From contig NZ_BPEV01000016.1 in the NCBI RefSeq assembly GCF_019654955.1, positions 1 through 64,000 of the forward strand: 64,000 bases of DNA, written 5' to 3'. Source of the stretch: Shewanella sp. KT0246 (GTDB lineage Bacteria; Pseudomonadota; Gammaproteobacteria; Enterobacterales; Shewanellaceae). The translations under genes were made by a program, and so were the position numbers. A model generated the notes under the pieces. That model searched no databases. It was not told where the DNA came from and saw only the letters and a list, made by a program, of their open reading frames with translations. Below are positions 9,160 to 18,950 of the stretch, in pieces; the first letter of the stretch is position 1, and every line of letters starts with the position of its first letter.

Positions 9160-11598
9160 ATGGAAGCCTTGATAGAGAATGTTTGTTCTTCAGCCGACAT
9201 AGCCAATCAACTTAATCTTGTTCGCTACGAACGAGTTCAATCTTTGTTGTCACCAAAACAGCAAAAGCTGTTTGATCTCATTGGATACCTCATTCAACAT
9301 CATCACCCACAACTTCCTGGCGGTAATTCTGCATTAACGCCTTTTGGTATTAGCCAATATCAAGATTCTAAAAATGATTACCTAGCTTGTGATGCATTCA
9401 ATTTACCTAAATTGGCATCAAACACTGCAGAACCTTGTGCTTTCGAAGGTGTTTACTCAATGGGCAGTACAGCAAGCTTTGGCCAAAACCCTAAAAGTGA
9501 TGTTGATGTATGGCTGGTTTATAAAGCCAATTTAAGTCTTGCCGACCTAAGCTTGATTACTGAAAAAGCCACAGCGCTAACTCAGTGGTTTGCTTCCTTT
9601 GATTTTGAAGTTAATTTTTACTTAGTTCATCCATTGCAATTTCGTGAATGTAGCGCCTTTGAAAACTGTTATAGCTCGTTAGGCGAGGAACATAGCGGCA
9701 GCACACAGCATTGGTTATTACTGGAAGAGTTTTATCGCTCGCACATTCGGCTGGCCGGTAAAACGGTGGGTTGGTGGCCAAATTCAATTCAAGATGAGTC
9801 GGTATTGTTTTTAGGTGATGTGCAATCCATGCCTGCTACAGAGTATTTTGGCGCTTCATTATGGCAATTGTATAAAGGCTTAAACAAACCCCATAAAGCC
9901 TTACTGAAAGTATTACTGTTAGAAACCTATGCCGCTGACTATCCAGAGTCGCACTTTATTACTGCACAAATTTGGCAGCAATGTGAACAGGGTGATTTTT
10001 CAGAGTCCAATGATGCTTATTTGATTTTATATCAACGTATTGAACGTTATTTATTAAGTAAGCGCGATATCAGGCGTTTAGAGATTGTACGCCGCTGTTT
10101 TTACCTAAAGTGCGGTGTAAATTTAACCAATGCGTGTGTTGGTAGTGATTGGCGTCGCAACAAAATGCAGCAGTTGGTTAATGATTGGAGTTGGCCGCCC
10201 AGCTTGCTAGAAACCCTAGACAACAGCCAACACTGGCACTCTGGTCAGCTGAAATGGTTTAATAAACAACTGAATGAGTTGTTATTAATCAGCTACCGTA
10301 CCTTGTTAGAGTTTGCCTCAAAGCAAGCATTAAGCGATCGATTCAGAGTTGAAGAACTAGGCATGCTTGCGCGCAAACTTCATACCTACTTTAGTGATGA
10401 TGAGCACCAGCTGTTGCCATTAAATAAGTTATGGAGCCGCTCGGTATTCGAACCGAACATGACCATTATTCATAGCATTAAAGAATCTCGCTATTATCTT
10501 TATCGCCAGCCGCTAAAGTCAGGACAACTATTAGGTGAGTCATCAATTATTAAGGCTGATACCCCCACGGCTCTGATTGCTTGGTCTGCCATGAATGGTA
10601 TTTCTACTGATGACACTTCTTGGCAAGAATATGGCCGTAAAAAGCACCGTTCTAGTGTGTTAACCGCATTAGCTAGTCGCCTAGTTCCTCTACTCACCAC
10701 GGCCAATAAAGTCTCAAAGGCGGAGTTATGTCAGCCTTATTTTTACAAAAAAGTCATTGTGGTGGCGAATGTTGATGGCGACCCTACTTTGAAGTGGCAA
10801 GGCCAAGAAATCATGATTGACTACATGAATGGCAATGTTTTCTCATTAGGTAAAAAGCAACAAAATATGCTGTCGACTGTTGAACTGATTTGCCTCAACA
10901 GTTGGGGCGAATGGCAATGTCATCGTTTTAAAGGAGAGCAAGGTTTATTAGAAGCGCTCGCCTTTGTAGCCTTAGGGCTAAAAGGCACACCTGATCAGGT
11001 TGATATTGAGGTTGTGGTGTGTGCTGAAAGACTTAAAAAACAAATTAATGATGCACTATTATCAGTGTTTCATCTTTGCGTTAAATATTGCCATGATGCG
11101 AGAGCATCATCAGCGCTAATGCATCCAATTGAGTTGTCAGATAAGCGTTTCGGTTTGTATTTTAATTCAATGGGTATGGTCTATAAAGAGCTTAAAGGGA
11201 GAGAAGTTAAAGTTGCTCCAATAAAAGTTGAGCGATTTAAAAAGCCTGAACTAACAGCTCCGGTCGCGGTATTGAAGCAAGATCCTTATCGCAGCATTCC
11301 CAGTGTGATTAAATTATATATTTCAAAAGGCGCTAAACAGTACTTTTTAAGACAGCGTCCCGATGCACTGGATGTTTTTATCATTGATGAGGTTAATCAG
11401 TTAAAACATCAAATCTTTGATGACCTGTCGATGAAGGAATTAGTTGAAAAAGAAAGTCACAGCTTCGCCTTCGAGCGAGATGATTCGTCGCTGCACTATT
11501 TTAATATGCCGCAATTTTTTAAACTGGAAAGAATTGATGGTGAGCTTAATGTGGTGCCATTCGGGGTGGCGATGAATGAATTGAGTTCAGATATCTAA
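9160..11598 (+). CDS. cyaA: Class I adenylate cyclase
   Basis: 812 residues, close to the enterobacterial class I enzyme. It makes cAMP from ATP, the co-activator of CRP. The catalytic nucleotidyltransferase motif is GSTASFGQNPKSDVDVW (residues 102-118), with the metal-binding Asp pair at 114 and 116. The rest is the regulatory region that responds to the PTS in enteric bacteria. No well-spaced Shine-Dalgarno is seen: AAGG abuts the ATG. This suggests weak translation, as known for E. coli cyaA. A CRP-like site lies upstream. In Shewanella, CRP governs anaerobic respiration, which fits the frd and phs loci in this window. Confidence 0.95.
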   Translation: MEALIENVCSSADIANQLNLVRYERVQSLLSPKQQKLFDLIGYLIQHHHPQLPGGNSALTPFGISQYQDSKNDYLACDAFNLPKLASNTAEPCAFEGVYSMGSTASFGQNPKSDVDVWLVYKANLSLADLSLITEKATALTQWFASFDFEVNFYLVHPLQFRECSAFENCYSSLGEEHSGSTQHWLLLEEFYRSHIRLAGKTVGWWPNSIQDESVLFLGDVQSMPATEYFGASLWQLYKGLNKPHKALLKVLLLETYAADYPESHFITAQIWQQCEQGDFSESNDAYLILYQRIERYLLSKRDIRRLEIVRRCFYLKCGVNLTNACVGSDWRRNKMQQLVNDWSWPPSLLETLDNSQHWHSGQLKWFNKQLNELLLISYRTLLEFASKQALSDRFRVEELGMLARKLHTYFSDDEHQLLPLNKLWSRSVFEPNMTIIHSIKESRYYLYRQPLKSGQLLGESSIIKADTPTALIAWSAMNGISTDDTSWQEYGRKKHRSSVLTALASRLVPLLTTANKVSKAELCQPYFYKKVIVVANVDGDPTLKWQGQEIMIDYMNGNVFSLGKKQQNMLSTVELICLNSWGEWQCHRFKGEQGLLEALAFVALGLKGTPDQVDIEVVVCAERLKKQINDALLSVFHLCVKYCHDARASSALMHPIELSDKRFGLYFNSMGMVYKELKGREVKVAPIKVERFKKPELTAPVAVLKQDPYRSIPSVIKLYISKGAKQYFLRQRPDALDVFIIDEVNQLKHQIFDDLSMKELVEKESHSFAFERDDSSLHYFNMPQFFKLERIDGELNVVPFGVAMNELSSDI

Positions 11599-11609
11599 AC
11601 TCAATTCAT
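11576..11609. terminator. Perfect 12-bp stem-loop over the cyaA stop codon
   Basis: ATGAATTGAGTT (11576-11587) pairs perfectly with AACTCAATTCAT (11598-11609) around a 10-base loop. The arm begins inside cyaA and the stop codon lies in the loop. No T-run follows, so this is not a canonical rho-independent terminator. It may protect the 3' end or act between the convergent genes cyaA and cyaY. Confidence 0.45.
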
Positions 11610-11669
11610 CGTCATCCTGGCATTGATTCGATTAGGTTTAAATCAAATCTGATGCGCTAAACAAGCTCA

Positions 11670-11999
11670 CTAGATAGAAAGTGCAATACCGCTTTGCTTA
11701 GTAATGGCATCAATAACAAAAGGCATGAATTCACTGTTATTGCGCTCATCAAACCATTTGCCGTCTACAAAAGCAAAATGGTACCCGCCGGTACGACTGG
11801 CTATCCACAACTCATGTAAAGGTTCTTGTTTGTTGATGACAATTTGCGAGCCATCTTCAAATTCTAACTGCAGTACATTACCGCTTGCGAAGATATCGAC
11901 ATCGGCATCTTGTTCGTCAATCGCAGCCTCAATGGCATTTTCAATCTTGCTGAACATCTCATCAGCCAACTGATGAAATTCTGTATCTGTCATAGCCAT
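11670..11999 (-). CDS. cyaY: Frataxin-like iron-binding protein CyaY
   Basis: 109 residues, normal for bacterial frataxin. The N-terminal helix is acidic ([18 protein letters not shown]), followed by [21 protein letters not shown] and the conserved sheet [13 protein letters not shown] with DGKWFDER. CyaY binds iron and modulates Fe-S cluster assembly on IscS/IscU in the cytoplasm. AGGAT lies about 9 bases before the ATG at 11999; an in-frame ATG two codons later is possible. It is convergent with cyaA and divergent from lptM, the usual gammaproteobacterial arrangement. Confidence 0.95.
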   Translation of the reverse strand: MAMTDTEFHQLADEMFSKIENAIEAAIDEQDADVDIFASGNVLQLEFEDGSQIVINKQEPLHELWIASRTGGYHFAFVDGKWFDERNNSEFMPFVIDAITKQSGIALSI

Positions 12000-12067
12000 G
12001 TATTTCTATCCTTGTACTTCCTAGGTTATGAATGCGATTATAAGGCTATAACTCCCCAGATGCATAG

Positions 12068-12256
12068 ATGTTGAGAAAAATGAGACTGTTTTTATTAGTA
12101 ATGCTTGCTAGCCTATCCATTATTGGCTGCGGACAACAAGGCCCGTTATATAAATCTCCTGAAGTAGAAACCAATCAGGAAGAGCGAAAACCGCAAGAGC
12201 CTACTAGTGAAAAAACCGAACAAAAAACTCAAGAGCAGTCTCAAGAGTCGACATAA
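12068..12256 (+). CDS. lptM: LptM (YifL) small lipoprotein
   Basis: 62 residues. A hydrophobic signal peptide ends in lipobox LSIIGC (Cys21), followed by GQQGPLYKSP, the conserved GxxGPLY segment of LptM/YifL. The rest is a low-complexity tail rich in Glu, Gln, Lys, Ser and Thr. In E. coli LptM binds the LptD/LptE translocon and helps LptD form its native disulfides. It sits between cyaY and lysA/dapF as in related genomes. The start is uncertain: the ATG at 12080 (Met5) has a slightly better upstream GAG. Confidence 0.88.
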   Translation: MLRKMRLFLLVMLASLSIIGCGQQGPLYKSPEVETNQEERKPQEPTSEKTEQKTQEQSQEST

Positions 12257-12287
12257 AAAATACAAAAGAATTTGAAGGAACCGCATT

Positions 12288-13532
12288 TTGGATCATTTTA
12301 CATATCAACAAGATCAACTTTTTGCTGAAGGCTGCTCTGTTGCTGAACTTGCTCGTACCCACGGCACACCGTTATATATTTACTCACGAGCGACATTAGA
12401 GCGTCACTGGAATGCATTTGATAATGCAGTCGCTGATCACCCTCATTTGATTTGTTATGCCGTAAAAGCAAACTCAAACCTTGCTGTGTTAAATGTGCTG
12501 GCGCGTTTAGGCAGTGGTTTTGATATTGTTTCAGGTGGTGAACTTGCCCGCGTTATCGCTGCAGGCGGCGATCCTAAAAAAGTGGTGTTTTCTGGTGTGG
12601 GTAAAACCACAGCTGAAATGGAACAAGCACTGAATACTGGTATTTATTGTTTTAACGTTGAATCAAGTGCCGAACTTGAACTGTTAAACGAAGTTGCTGG
12701 TAAATTAGGTAAGGTTGCGCCAATTTCACTACGGGTAAATCCTGATGTTGATGCAGGGACACATCCTTATATTTCTACTGGCCTTAAAGAGAACAAATTT
12801 GGTATTGCCATGGATGAAGCAGAGCAAGTGTTTGCTCGCGCCCATGAATTACCTCATCTCGCCGTTAAAGGGGTTGATTGTCATATTGGTTCACAGCTGA
12901 CTGAAATGCAGCCGTTTTTAGATGCCATGGATCGTATGTTGGCACTTATTGACCGTTTAGCAGCCAATGGCATTGAAATTAAACACTTTGATGTTGGTGG
13001 TGGCTTAGGTGTGCCTTATGATGATGAAACACCGCCACATCCAGATGTTTATGCAGCAGCGTTACTTGAACGCTTGGGCGAACGTCCACTTAAATTGATA
13101 TTTGAACCAGGCCGTGCAATTGCGGCAAATGCAGGTATTTTTGTCACGGAAGTGTTATCACTGAAAGAAAACAGCGATAAACGCTTTGCCATTGTTGACG
13201 GCGCGATGAATGACTTAATCCGCCCAGCGCTTTACAGTGCGTGGCAAAACATTATTCCTGTGCAGCTCACCTCAGCGCCAAGCTTTGAATACGATGTGGT
13301 AGGCCCTGTATGTGAAACTGGTGACTTTTTGGGTAAAAACCGTCAGCTGAATGTGCAAGCTGGTGACTTACTTGCAGTGCGCTCAAGTGGTGCTTATGGT
13401 TTTGTGATGGCGTCAAATTACAATTCACGCCCGAAACCAGCAGAGGTCATGGTCGATAAAGATCAAAACCAAGTGATCCGTGAGCGTGAAAAGCTTGAGC
13501 AATTGTGGCAAGGTGAACATCTACTACCTTAA
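12288..13532 (+). CDS. lysA: Diaminopimelate decarboxylase
   Basis: 414 residues, a PLP enzyme of fold type III. It decarboxylates meso-diaminopimelate to L-lysine, the last step of lysine synthesis. ICYAVKANSN holds the PLP-binding Lys, GVDCHIGSQ and FDVGGGLGVPY bind the phosphate, EPGRAIAANAG is a conserved substrate/PLP loop, and GPVCETGDFL holds the active-site Cys. The start is TTG at 12288, supported by GAAGGAA about 8 bases upstream. It lies 31 bp after lptM and 71 bp before dapF, which makes its substrate. Confidence 0.95.
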   Translation: MDHFTYQQDQLFAEGCSVAELARTHGTPLYIYSRATLERHWNAFDNAVADHPHLICYAVKANSNLAVLNVLARLGSGFDIVSGGELARVIAAGGDPKKVVFSGVGKTTAEMEQALNTGIYCFNVESSAELELLNEVAGKLGKVAPISLRVNPDVDAGTHPYISTGLKENKFGIAMDEAEQVFARAHELPHLAVKGVDCHIGSQLTEMQPFLDAMDRMLALIDRLAANGIEIKHFDVGGGLGVPYDDETPPHPDVYAAALLERLGERPLKLIFEPGRAIAANAGIFVTEVLSLKENSDKRFAIVDGAMNDLIRPALYSAWQNIIPVQLTSAPSFEYDVVGPVCETGDFLGKNRQLNVQAGDLLAVRSSGAYGFVMASNYNSRPKPAEVMVDKDQNQVIREREKLEQLWQGEHLLP

Positions 13533-13603
13533 TCGTTTGATGGCTTTAATCATTTTATTAAAGCCGATTCGGTTTATTTTTTAGTTCGATAAGGGAAACT
13601 CTT

Positions 13604-14431
13604 TTGATCCAATTCACCAAGATGCATGGACTGGGTAATGACTTTATGGTGGTTGATGGCGTGACACAAAATGTGTTTTTTTCGCCTGATCAAATTCGCC
13701 GTTTAGCCGACCGTAATTTCGGTATTGGCTTTGACCAACTCTTGTTAGTTGAGCCGCCGTACGATCCTGATTTAGATTTCCATTATCGAATCTTTAACGC
13801 CGATGGTGGTGAAGTCGAACAATGTGGTAATGGCGCTCGCTGTTTTGCCCGCTTCGTGCGTAATAAAGGCTTAATTAATAAGTACAAAATTCGTGTAAGT
13901 ACCAGTTCAGGTAAAATGACCTTGCGACTTGAACGTGACGGCACTGTTACCGTTAATATGGGCGTACCTGTTACCGAACCCGGCAAAATTCCTTTTCGTG
14001 CTAAACGCCCTGAAAAAACCTATTTACTGCAAACGCCAAAGCAAACGTTCTTGTGTGGTGCTATTTCAATGGGCAACCCTCATTGTGTGCTTGAGGTGGA
14101 CGATGTTGCGACTGCAGAGGTTGAAGATATCGGCCAAATGCTGACTAAGCATGAACGTTTCCCTAAAGGGGTGAATGTAGGCTTTATGCAAGTTGTCGAT
14201 CGCGGCCATATCAAATTGAGAGTGTATGAACGTGGCGCCGCTGAAACACTAGCTTGTGGCACAGGCGCATGCGCTGCTGTAGCAATCGGAATTATGCAAA
14301 ATAAATTAGACAGGCAAGTTAAAGTTGATTTACCTGGTGGCCGCTTGACCATTAATTGGGAAGGTGAAGGAAAACCATTATGGATGACTGGGCCTGCAGA
14401 ACACGTTTTTGATGGACAAATCCAGTTATGA
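13604..14431 (+). CDS. dapF: Diaminopimelate epimerase
   Basis: 275 residues. It converts LL- to meso-diaminopimelate for lysine and peptidoglycan. The two catalytic Cys are in [13 protein letters not shown] and [27 protein letters not shown] is the typical N-terminus. The start is TTG at 13604, with AAGGGAAA about 7 bases upstream, so both lysA and dapF use TTG. It overlaps the next gene by 4 bases (ATGA), indicating one transcription and translation unit. Confidence 0.96.
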   Translation: MIQFTKMHGLGNDFMVVDGVTQNVFFSPDQIRRLADRNFGIGFDQLLLVEPPYDPDLDFHYRIFNADGGEVEQCGNGARCFARFVRNKGLINKYKIRVSTSSGKMTLRLERDGTVTVNMGVPVTEPGKIPFRAKRPEKTYLLQTPKQTFLCGAISMGNPHCVLEVDDVATAEVEDIGQMLTKHERFPKGVNVGFMQVVDRGHIKLRVYERGAAETLACGTGACAAVAIGIMQNKLDRQVKVDLPGGRLTINWEGEGKPLWMTGPAEHVFDGQIQL

Positions 14432-15123
14432 GCGATGCAATCAATACCAAAAAACTATTAGCTGAAAATGCACAATCAGCAGCTTCATTAGGCACAAATC
14501 TAGAGATGGAAGACCTTCCGCTAGATGAGTTGATGATCCGTGAATACTTGCTCGACAATCCTGAGTTTTTTAATCGCTACCCTGAGCTACTGTTAGCAAT
14601 GCGACTGTCGCATCACGAACGCGGTTCAGTGTCGTTGATTGAACGTCGCCAAGAAATGCTGCGTGGGCGCGTTACCCAGCTTGAAGAAGAAATTACCTCT
14701 TTAATGAAGATAGCCACTGAAAACGAGAAGATATTCCGTTTTAACAGTGATTTATCGATGAAAATCTTAAAGTGTGAAGATCTGGGTGAACTCAGACAAG
14801 TGCTATCTGAAAAGTTAAAGACTGAATTTGGCTTTACTCATGTTCGCTTAATTACTGTCCATGATATCGACAGTGAGTTAGCCAATATCTGGCGTCAACG
14901 TATCCAACAAGGTTTTTACTTTGGCCGCCTGACACAGTCTGAATCTAAAAGACTTTTTGGTACAGAAGTCGGTTCGGTAGCATTGACTAAATTATCTGAC
15001 GAAAACGGCCAAGTTATTTTTGGTGTGGCTTCAGCAGATGCTGCTCATTTTCACCCTGATATGGATCATCTCTTTTTCCAACAAATAAGAGACTTATTGG
15101 ATCATATGTTGCCAAAATTCTAA
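14428..15123 (+). CDS. DUF484 family (GAF-like) protein
   Basis: 231 residues. It resembles the DUF484 family found between dapF and xerC in many gammaproteobacteria (YigA-like position). [44 protein letters not shown] is the conserved N-terminal region, followed by a helix predicted to be coiled coil and a GAF-like domain (HVRLITVHD to the C-terminus). No catalytic residues are recognised and the function is unknown. It overlaps dapF by 4 bases and precedes xerC. Confidence 0.85.
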   Translation: MSDAINTKKLLAENAQSAASLGTNLEMEDLPLDELMIREYLLDNPEFFNRYPELLLAMRLSHHERGSVSLIERRQEMLRGRVTQLEEEITSLMKIATENEKIFRFNSDLSMKILKCEDLGELRQVLSEKLKTEFGFTHVRLITVHDIDSELANIWRQRIQQGFYFGRLTQSESKRLFGTEVGSVALTKLSDENGQVIFGVASADAAHFHPDMDHLFFQQIRDLLDHMLPKF

Positions 15124-15185
15124 TTGGCTGCCTATTTAATTCTGTGGATTAAATAGGCATGACTGCAACTATTGGAGGCAGTGTC

Positions 15186-16115
15186 ATGGGGCAACTCAGT
15201 TGGCTAGCTGCATTTGAGCGCTACCTTCGTTCAGAGAAACAACTTTCGCCACACACAGTGCGAAACTACTTGTATGAAATTCATCGTGCGGCAGAAATTA
15301 TCTTTGCGATCCCAAAAGGCACATCTTCAGAGGAATATGACCGCCAGTGGTTAGCGGTCAATCGTGACCAATTGCAAGCTGTGTTATCCAAACTTCATCG
15401 CCAAGGCCTAAGTCCTCGTTCGTTATCTTTGTGCTTGTCTTCACTTAAGCAATTTTTTGAATTTCTAGTCCGTGAACAAGCCATAAAAGTAAACCCAGCT
15501 AAAACTCTCAATGCGCCGAAACAAGCTAAGCCATTACCTAAAAATATGGACTTGGATGCGGTCACGCACCTATTGGATATCGATGCCGACGATCCTTTAA
15601 GTAAACGTGACAAAGCTATTATGGAGCTGTTTTACTCCAGTGGTTTGCGTTTAGCCGAACTGGCGAGCTTAGATATTAATGACATAGACTTTAGCCAAAA
15701 CGAAGTAAAAGTCATGGGTAAAGGCAGTAAACAACGAGTTGTCCCCATTGGTAAAATGGCCATAGAAGCAATAAATAGTTGGTGTGAGTGCCGTGCTGAT
15801 TTAGCCAAAATCGAGGCAGGGGATGCGTTATTTATTAGCCAAAAAGGGACACGTTTATCTCATCGTAGTATTCAATTACGTATGAAGAAATGGGGCCAAG
15901 AGCAATCTTTATCTGCAAAAGTTCACCCTCATAAATTGCGACATTCCTTTGCAACGCATATGCTTGAATCAAGTGCCGATTTAAGAGCAGTGCAAGAATT
16001 ATTGGGACACGCTAACTTATCCACCACCCAAATTTATACCAGTCTCGATTTTCAGCACTTAGTAAAAGTTTATGATGGTGCTCATCCTAGGGCGAAAAAA
16101 GCCAAGGGGAAATAA
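15186..16115 (+). CDS. xerC: Tyrosine recombinase XerC
   Basis: 309 residues from the ATG at 15186, chosen because GGAGG lies 7 bases upstream; an ATG at 15159 would add 9 atypical residues. With XerD it resolves chromosome dimers at dif. The N-terminal SAM-like domain spans about residues 1-95. The catalytic domain has Arg in [24 protein letters not shown] (HxxR), the His of [11 protein letters not shown], and the nucleophile Tyr in QIYTSLD. Its place after dapF and DUF484 identifies it as the housekeeping enzyme, not an integron or phage integrase. Confidence 0.95.
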   Translation: MGQLSWLAAFERYLRSEKQLSPHTVRNYLYEIHRAAEIIFAIPKGTSSEEYDRQWLAVNRDQLQAVLSKLHRQGLSPRSLSLCLSSLKQFFEFLVREQAIKVNPAKTLNAPKQAKPLPKNMDLDAVTHLLDIDADDPLSKRDKAIMELFYSSGLRLAELASLDINDIDFSQNEVKVMGKGSKQRVVPIGKMAIEAINSWCECRADLAKIEAGDALFISQKGTRLSHRSIQLRMKKWGQEQSLSAKVHPHKLRHSFATHMLESSADLRAVQELLGHANLSTTQIYTSLDFQHLVKVYDGAHPRAKKAKGK

Positions 16116-16831
16116 TGAAACAGTATTTACGACTTCGACCTTTTAAGGCTATCAGTTTTGATTTAGATGATACCTTGTACCATAACGCGCCGCATATTAT
16201 TAAAGCCGAGTCCAAGTTGTCTCTGTTTATGCAGGAGCAATTTAACGTACCTGATGCATGGGGGCTCACTCAATGGCGCGAATTAAAAGCGAAGGTAATT
16301 GCGGTACATGAAGAACTTGCTCATGACACTACCGCTGCGCGTTACGAGGTGCTTCGTCAGGCTTTAATCCAATGGGATTACTCAGAAGTTGAAGCCAGCC
16401 AAGGTGCTCAGCAGGGGCTAGAGTGTTTTTGCTTTCACCGCAGTGACTTCAAAGTCGATTTAAGCGTGCTTAAACTACTGACTGACTTAGGCGAACATTA
16501 TCCATTAGTGGGCATAACCAATGGTAATGTTGATGCTCGCAGAATTGGGCTTGATGATGTGCTTGAGTTTGTGGTTCATCCTGGGCATGGGGTTAGAATG
16601 AAACCCTATAGCGACCTGTTTGACTTAAGTTGTCAGCATCTTGAGATTGAACATCAAGACCTATTGCACATTGGCGATCATCCAATCAGTGATGTGTTAG
16701 GTTCTCGCGCTGCGGGCTGCCAGAGTTTGTGGTTAAACCTCAACCCTGCAAATAACCAGCAAGCTCGCCATATTCTGCCTCATATTGAAGTCGATGAGCT
16801 ACAAGAAATCAGTTTGCTTGCTGCGCATTAA
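16115..16831 (+). CDS. yigB: HAD-family phosphatase, YigB-like
   Basis: 238 residues. HAD motif I is SFDLDDTLYHN (nucleophile Asp and second Asp), motif II VGITNGN, and motifs III/IV are the Lys in GHGVRMKPYSD and GDHPISDVLGSRAAG. E. coli YigB is an FMN/5-amino-6-(5-phosphoribitylamino)uracil phosphatase in riboflavin synthesis, encoded next to xerC. It overlaps xerC by one base (TAATG), so the two are translationally coupled. The exact substrate is inferred from family and position. Confidence 0.85.
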   Translation: MKQYLRLRPFKAISFDLDDTLYHNAPHIIKAESKLSLFMQEQFNVPDAWGLTQWRELKAKVIAVHEELAHDTTAARYEVLRQALIQWDYSEVEASQGAQQGLECFCFHRSDFKVDLSVLKLLTDLGEHYPLVGITNGNVDARRIGLDDVLEFVVHPGHGVRMKPYSDLFDLSCQHLEIEHQDLLHIGDHPISDVLGSRAAGCQSLWLNLNPANNQQARHILPHIEVDELQEISLLAAH

Positions 16832-17057
16832 GATATTTTAGTATAAGTCGGTTGGTAGGTTGATTTGTGGCTCAGTAGAGTATGTCATTTATAAAGAACT
16901 GTGCAGTTGTCGAGGTTTTTGAACTTATTTCATTCAGTTTTAATACTCAACAAGCGCTGCCCATAGTGTTTTATTTTTGATTGCCTTAAACTGTATGGAT
17001 ACAAATGTTGCTACTCTTTTAAATGCTTTTTACTGCCAAGGTAATTGCTAAATTCAG

Positions 17058-17489
17058 ATGAATTTATATCGTGTGATCCGAACTATCATTATGACGTCTC
17101 CTGCTAAGCTGGGGCGAATGTTGTTGATCGCGATTTTAACGATGCAGTCTGTTGGTGCAATGGCGGATGATTGTTCATTTGAACATCAAGACTGTGATGA
17201 TAACCCTGCTGTTAACATGACAGCTGACTTTGATCAGCACTCTGAGTATCTCGAGAAGGCTTCAACTCAAGGCTCTGAGCTGTGTGATGAACAAGTGCAA
17301 GTCATTAGTCATATTGAAAGTGATTGCAGCGAGTGCAGTAATAATTGTTGCTCTTGTTGTATGACGTTAATGCACCCTATAACAGTGATGCATGGGGTTA
17401 ATTCTGCCCCCGACTCTTTTGTATTTTCATTTAACTCTACCGCTGTCGAAGCGCCGTATTTTAGTTTTTTACGCCCTCCCCAAGTTTAA
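17058..17489 (+). CDS. Small exported Cys-rich protein heading the czc operon
   Basis: 143 residues, not assigned to a named family. An N-terminal hydrophobic segment (about residues 19-36, ending AMA-DD) looks like a signal peptide, so the mature protein should be periplasmic. It is acidic and has ten Cys or more, with a cluster CSECSNNCCSCC near residues 97-108, and scattered His. The gene lies 130 bp before czcC on the same strand, suggesting a metal-binding or metal-sensing role in efflux; this is inference. No clear Shine-Dalgarno is seen; an internal ATG at 17091 is an alternative start. The 226-bp gap before it shows no other gene. Confidence 0.65.
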   Translation: MNLYRVIRTIIMTSPAKLGRMLLIAILTMQSVGAMADDCSFEHQDCDDNPAVNMTADFDQHSEYLEKASTQGSELCDEQVQVISHIESDCSECSNNCCSCCMTLMHPITVMHGVNSAPDSFVFSFNSTAVEAPYFSFLRPPQV

Positions 17490-17618
17490 CCTTTAATTCA
17501 AAATTTTATCTTATGAGCAAATTTTATTAATCAATTTGCTTTGACTCGCTGTGTTTTATGCTTGTAATAGCATTCAGCTTGTCTTGTATTTTTGTATTAA
17601 ATCGAGGCTAAAACTCAG

Positions 17619-18950
17619 ATGTTTTACAATGTTAATATCGCCCGACCGGGCATTATTTTGCCCAAGCTTATCTTGTGTTGCGTATTAGTGCTGCTTGCGC
17701 CGATATCTCAAAACGTTAGTGCTGAAGAGCCTAAGTCAACTCTGTCATTAACGACGGTGCTTGAACGTGTTAAGCAGCAACATCCTTCATTAAAAGTATT
17801 CAAATTCCGTCAGCTTGCCTTAGATGGCGAAGCGCACACGCAAGCATTAACTCCTGGCTATGAAATTGGATTTGACGTCGATAATGTTGCAGGTTCAGGA
17901 GAGTACCAAGGCGTCGACAGTGCCGAATTTAGCGTGTCATTGTCTTCAGTCATTGAACTGGGTGATAAGTTAGAAGCACGCTCAGGGATGGTGAATGAAA
18001 AGCGTGCCTTACTTGAAGCTGAACAAAAAATTGCAGCCCTAAGTCTACTGGGTGAAGCAACTCGTCGTTATATTGATGTGCTAGCTGCGCAATCGCAATT
18101 AGAGCTAGCAGCTGACTCCTTAATACTTGCAGAAGAAACCTTAACGGTAGTGAAAAGCCGCGCTGAAGCAGGGGTCACACCAGATGCTGAAGTTAAACGT
18201 GCTCAAGCTGCAGTATTCAATGCCAGGCTTGTCGCCGAAACTCAGCTACATCAGCATGATTATGCCAAGTTAGCCCTCAGCATGATGTGGGGCGAGTCCA
18301 ATGTTAACTTTGAATCTCTGGAAGGCAGTTTATTCGAGTTTACCGACGATGTTGCGTTAGCGCCGTTGTTTGAAAAGGTGAAATACAGCCCAGCGATTGA
18401 AGCATATTTAACCCAAGCACAATTAAAAGAGGCTGAACTTCGGTTTGCGCAAACTCAATCGAGTGCAGATGTGAGTTGGTCTGTTGGCGTTAAGCAAATG
18501 CAGCAAACTAGCGACATGGCATTAACAGCTGGATTCAGTGTGCCGTTATTTAGTGGTGACAGAAATTCAGGAGCAGTCATTTCTGCACAAGCGGCGAAAG
18601 ATGAAGTACTGATTAACCGCGAAGTCGCACTGCTTGAACTCTATGCTCAGTTATATCGAGCTTATGCCAGTCGTAAACAAGCAACTGTCACCGTTAATCG
18701 TTTACAAACCAGTGTCATTCCTACCTTAACCTTAGCCTTAGAAGATACTCAAAAAGCCTATGAGCAAGGGTTATACAGCTATCTTGATTATTTAACGGCA
18801 AGGGAAGAGTTACTTTTTTCTCGACGAGCTTTAATTGATGCAGCTGCTTCAGCACTGCGTTATGGCGTGGATATAGAACAATTAATCGCCGAACCTCTAT
18901 CTGCTTCTCAACATACCTTTTTTAGAGATTTCCAAGGATTCCCAAAATGA
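17619..18950 (+). CDS. czcC: CzcC-type outer-membrane efflux protein (TolC family)
   Basis: 443 residues. A signal peptide (about residues 1-35, ending VSAEE) is followed by the two outer-membrane-efflux repeats of the TolC fold, rich in long helices with Ala, Gln and Leu. It is the outer-membrane channel of the tripartite metal pump encoded with the next two genes. The stop overlaps the start of czcB by 4 bases (ATGA), so the subunits are co-translated. Confidence 0.85.
   Translation: MFYNVNIARPGIILPKLILCCVLVLLAPISQNVSAEEPKSTLSLTTVLERVKQQHPSLKVFKFRQLALDGEAHTQALTPGYEIGFDVDNVAGSGEYQGVDSAEFSVSLSSVIELGDKLEARSGMVNEKRALLEAEQKIAALSLLGEATRRYIDVLAAQSQLELAADSLILAEETLTVVKSRAEAGVTPDAEVKRAQAAVFNARLVAETQLHQHDYAKLALSMMWGESNVNFESLEGSLFEFTDDVALAPLFEKVKYSPAIEAYLTQAQLKEAELRFAQTQSSADVSWSVGVKQMQQTSDMALTAGFSVPLFSGDRNSGAVISAQAAKDEVLINREVALLELYAQLYRAYASRKQATVTVNRLQTSVIPTLTLALEDTQKAYEQGLYSYLDYLTAREELLFSRRALIDAAASALRYGVDIEQLIAEPLSASQHTFFRDFQGFPK

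Noticed and set aside
15186..16115. XerC as the integrase for the attC cassettes or as a mobile-element gene
   Set aside because: It is in the conserved dapF-DUF484-xerC context, about 18 kb away, and lacks features of an integron integrase.
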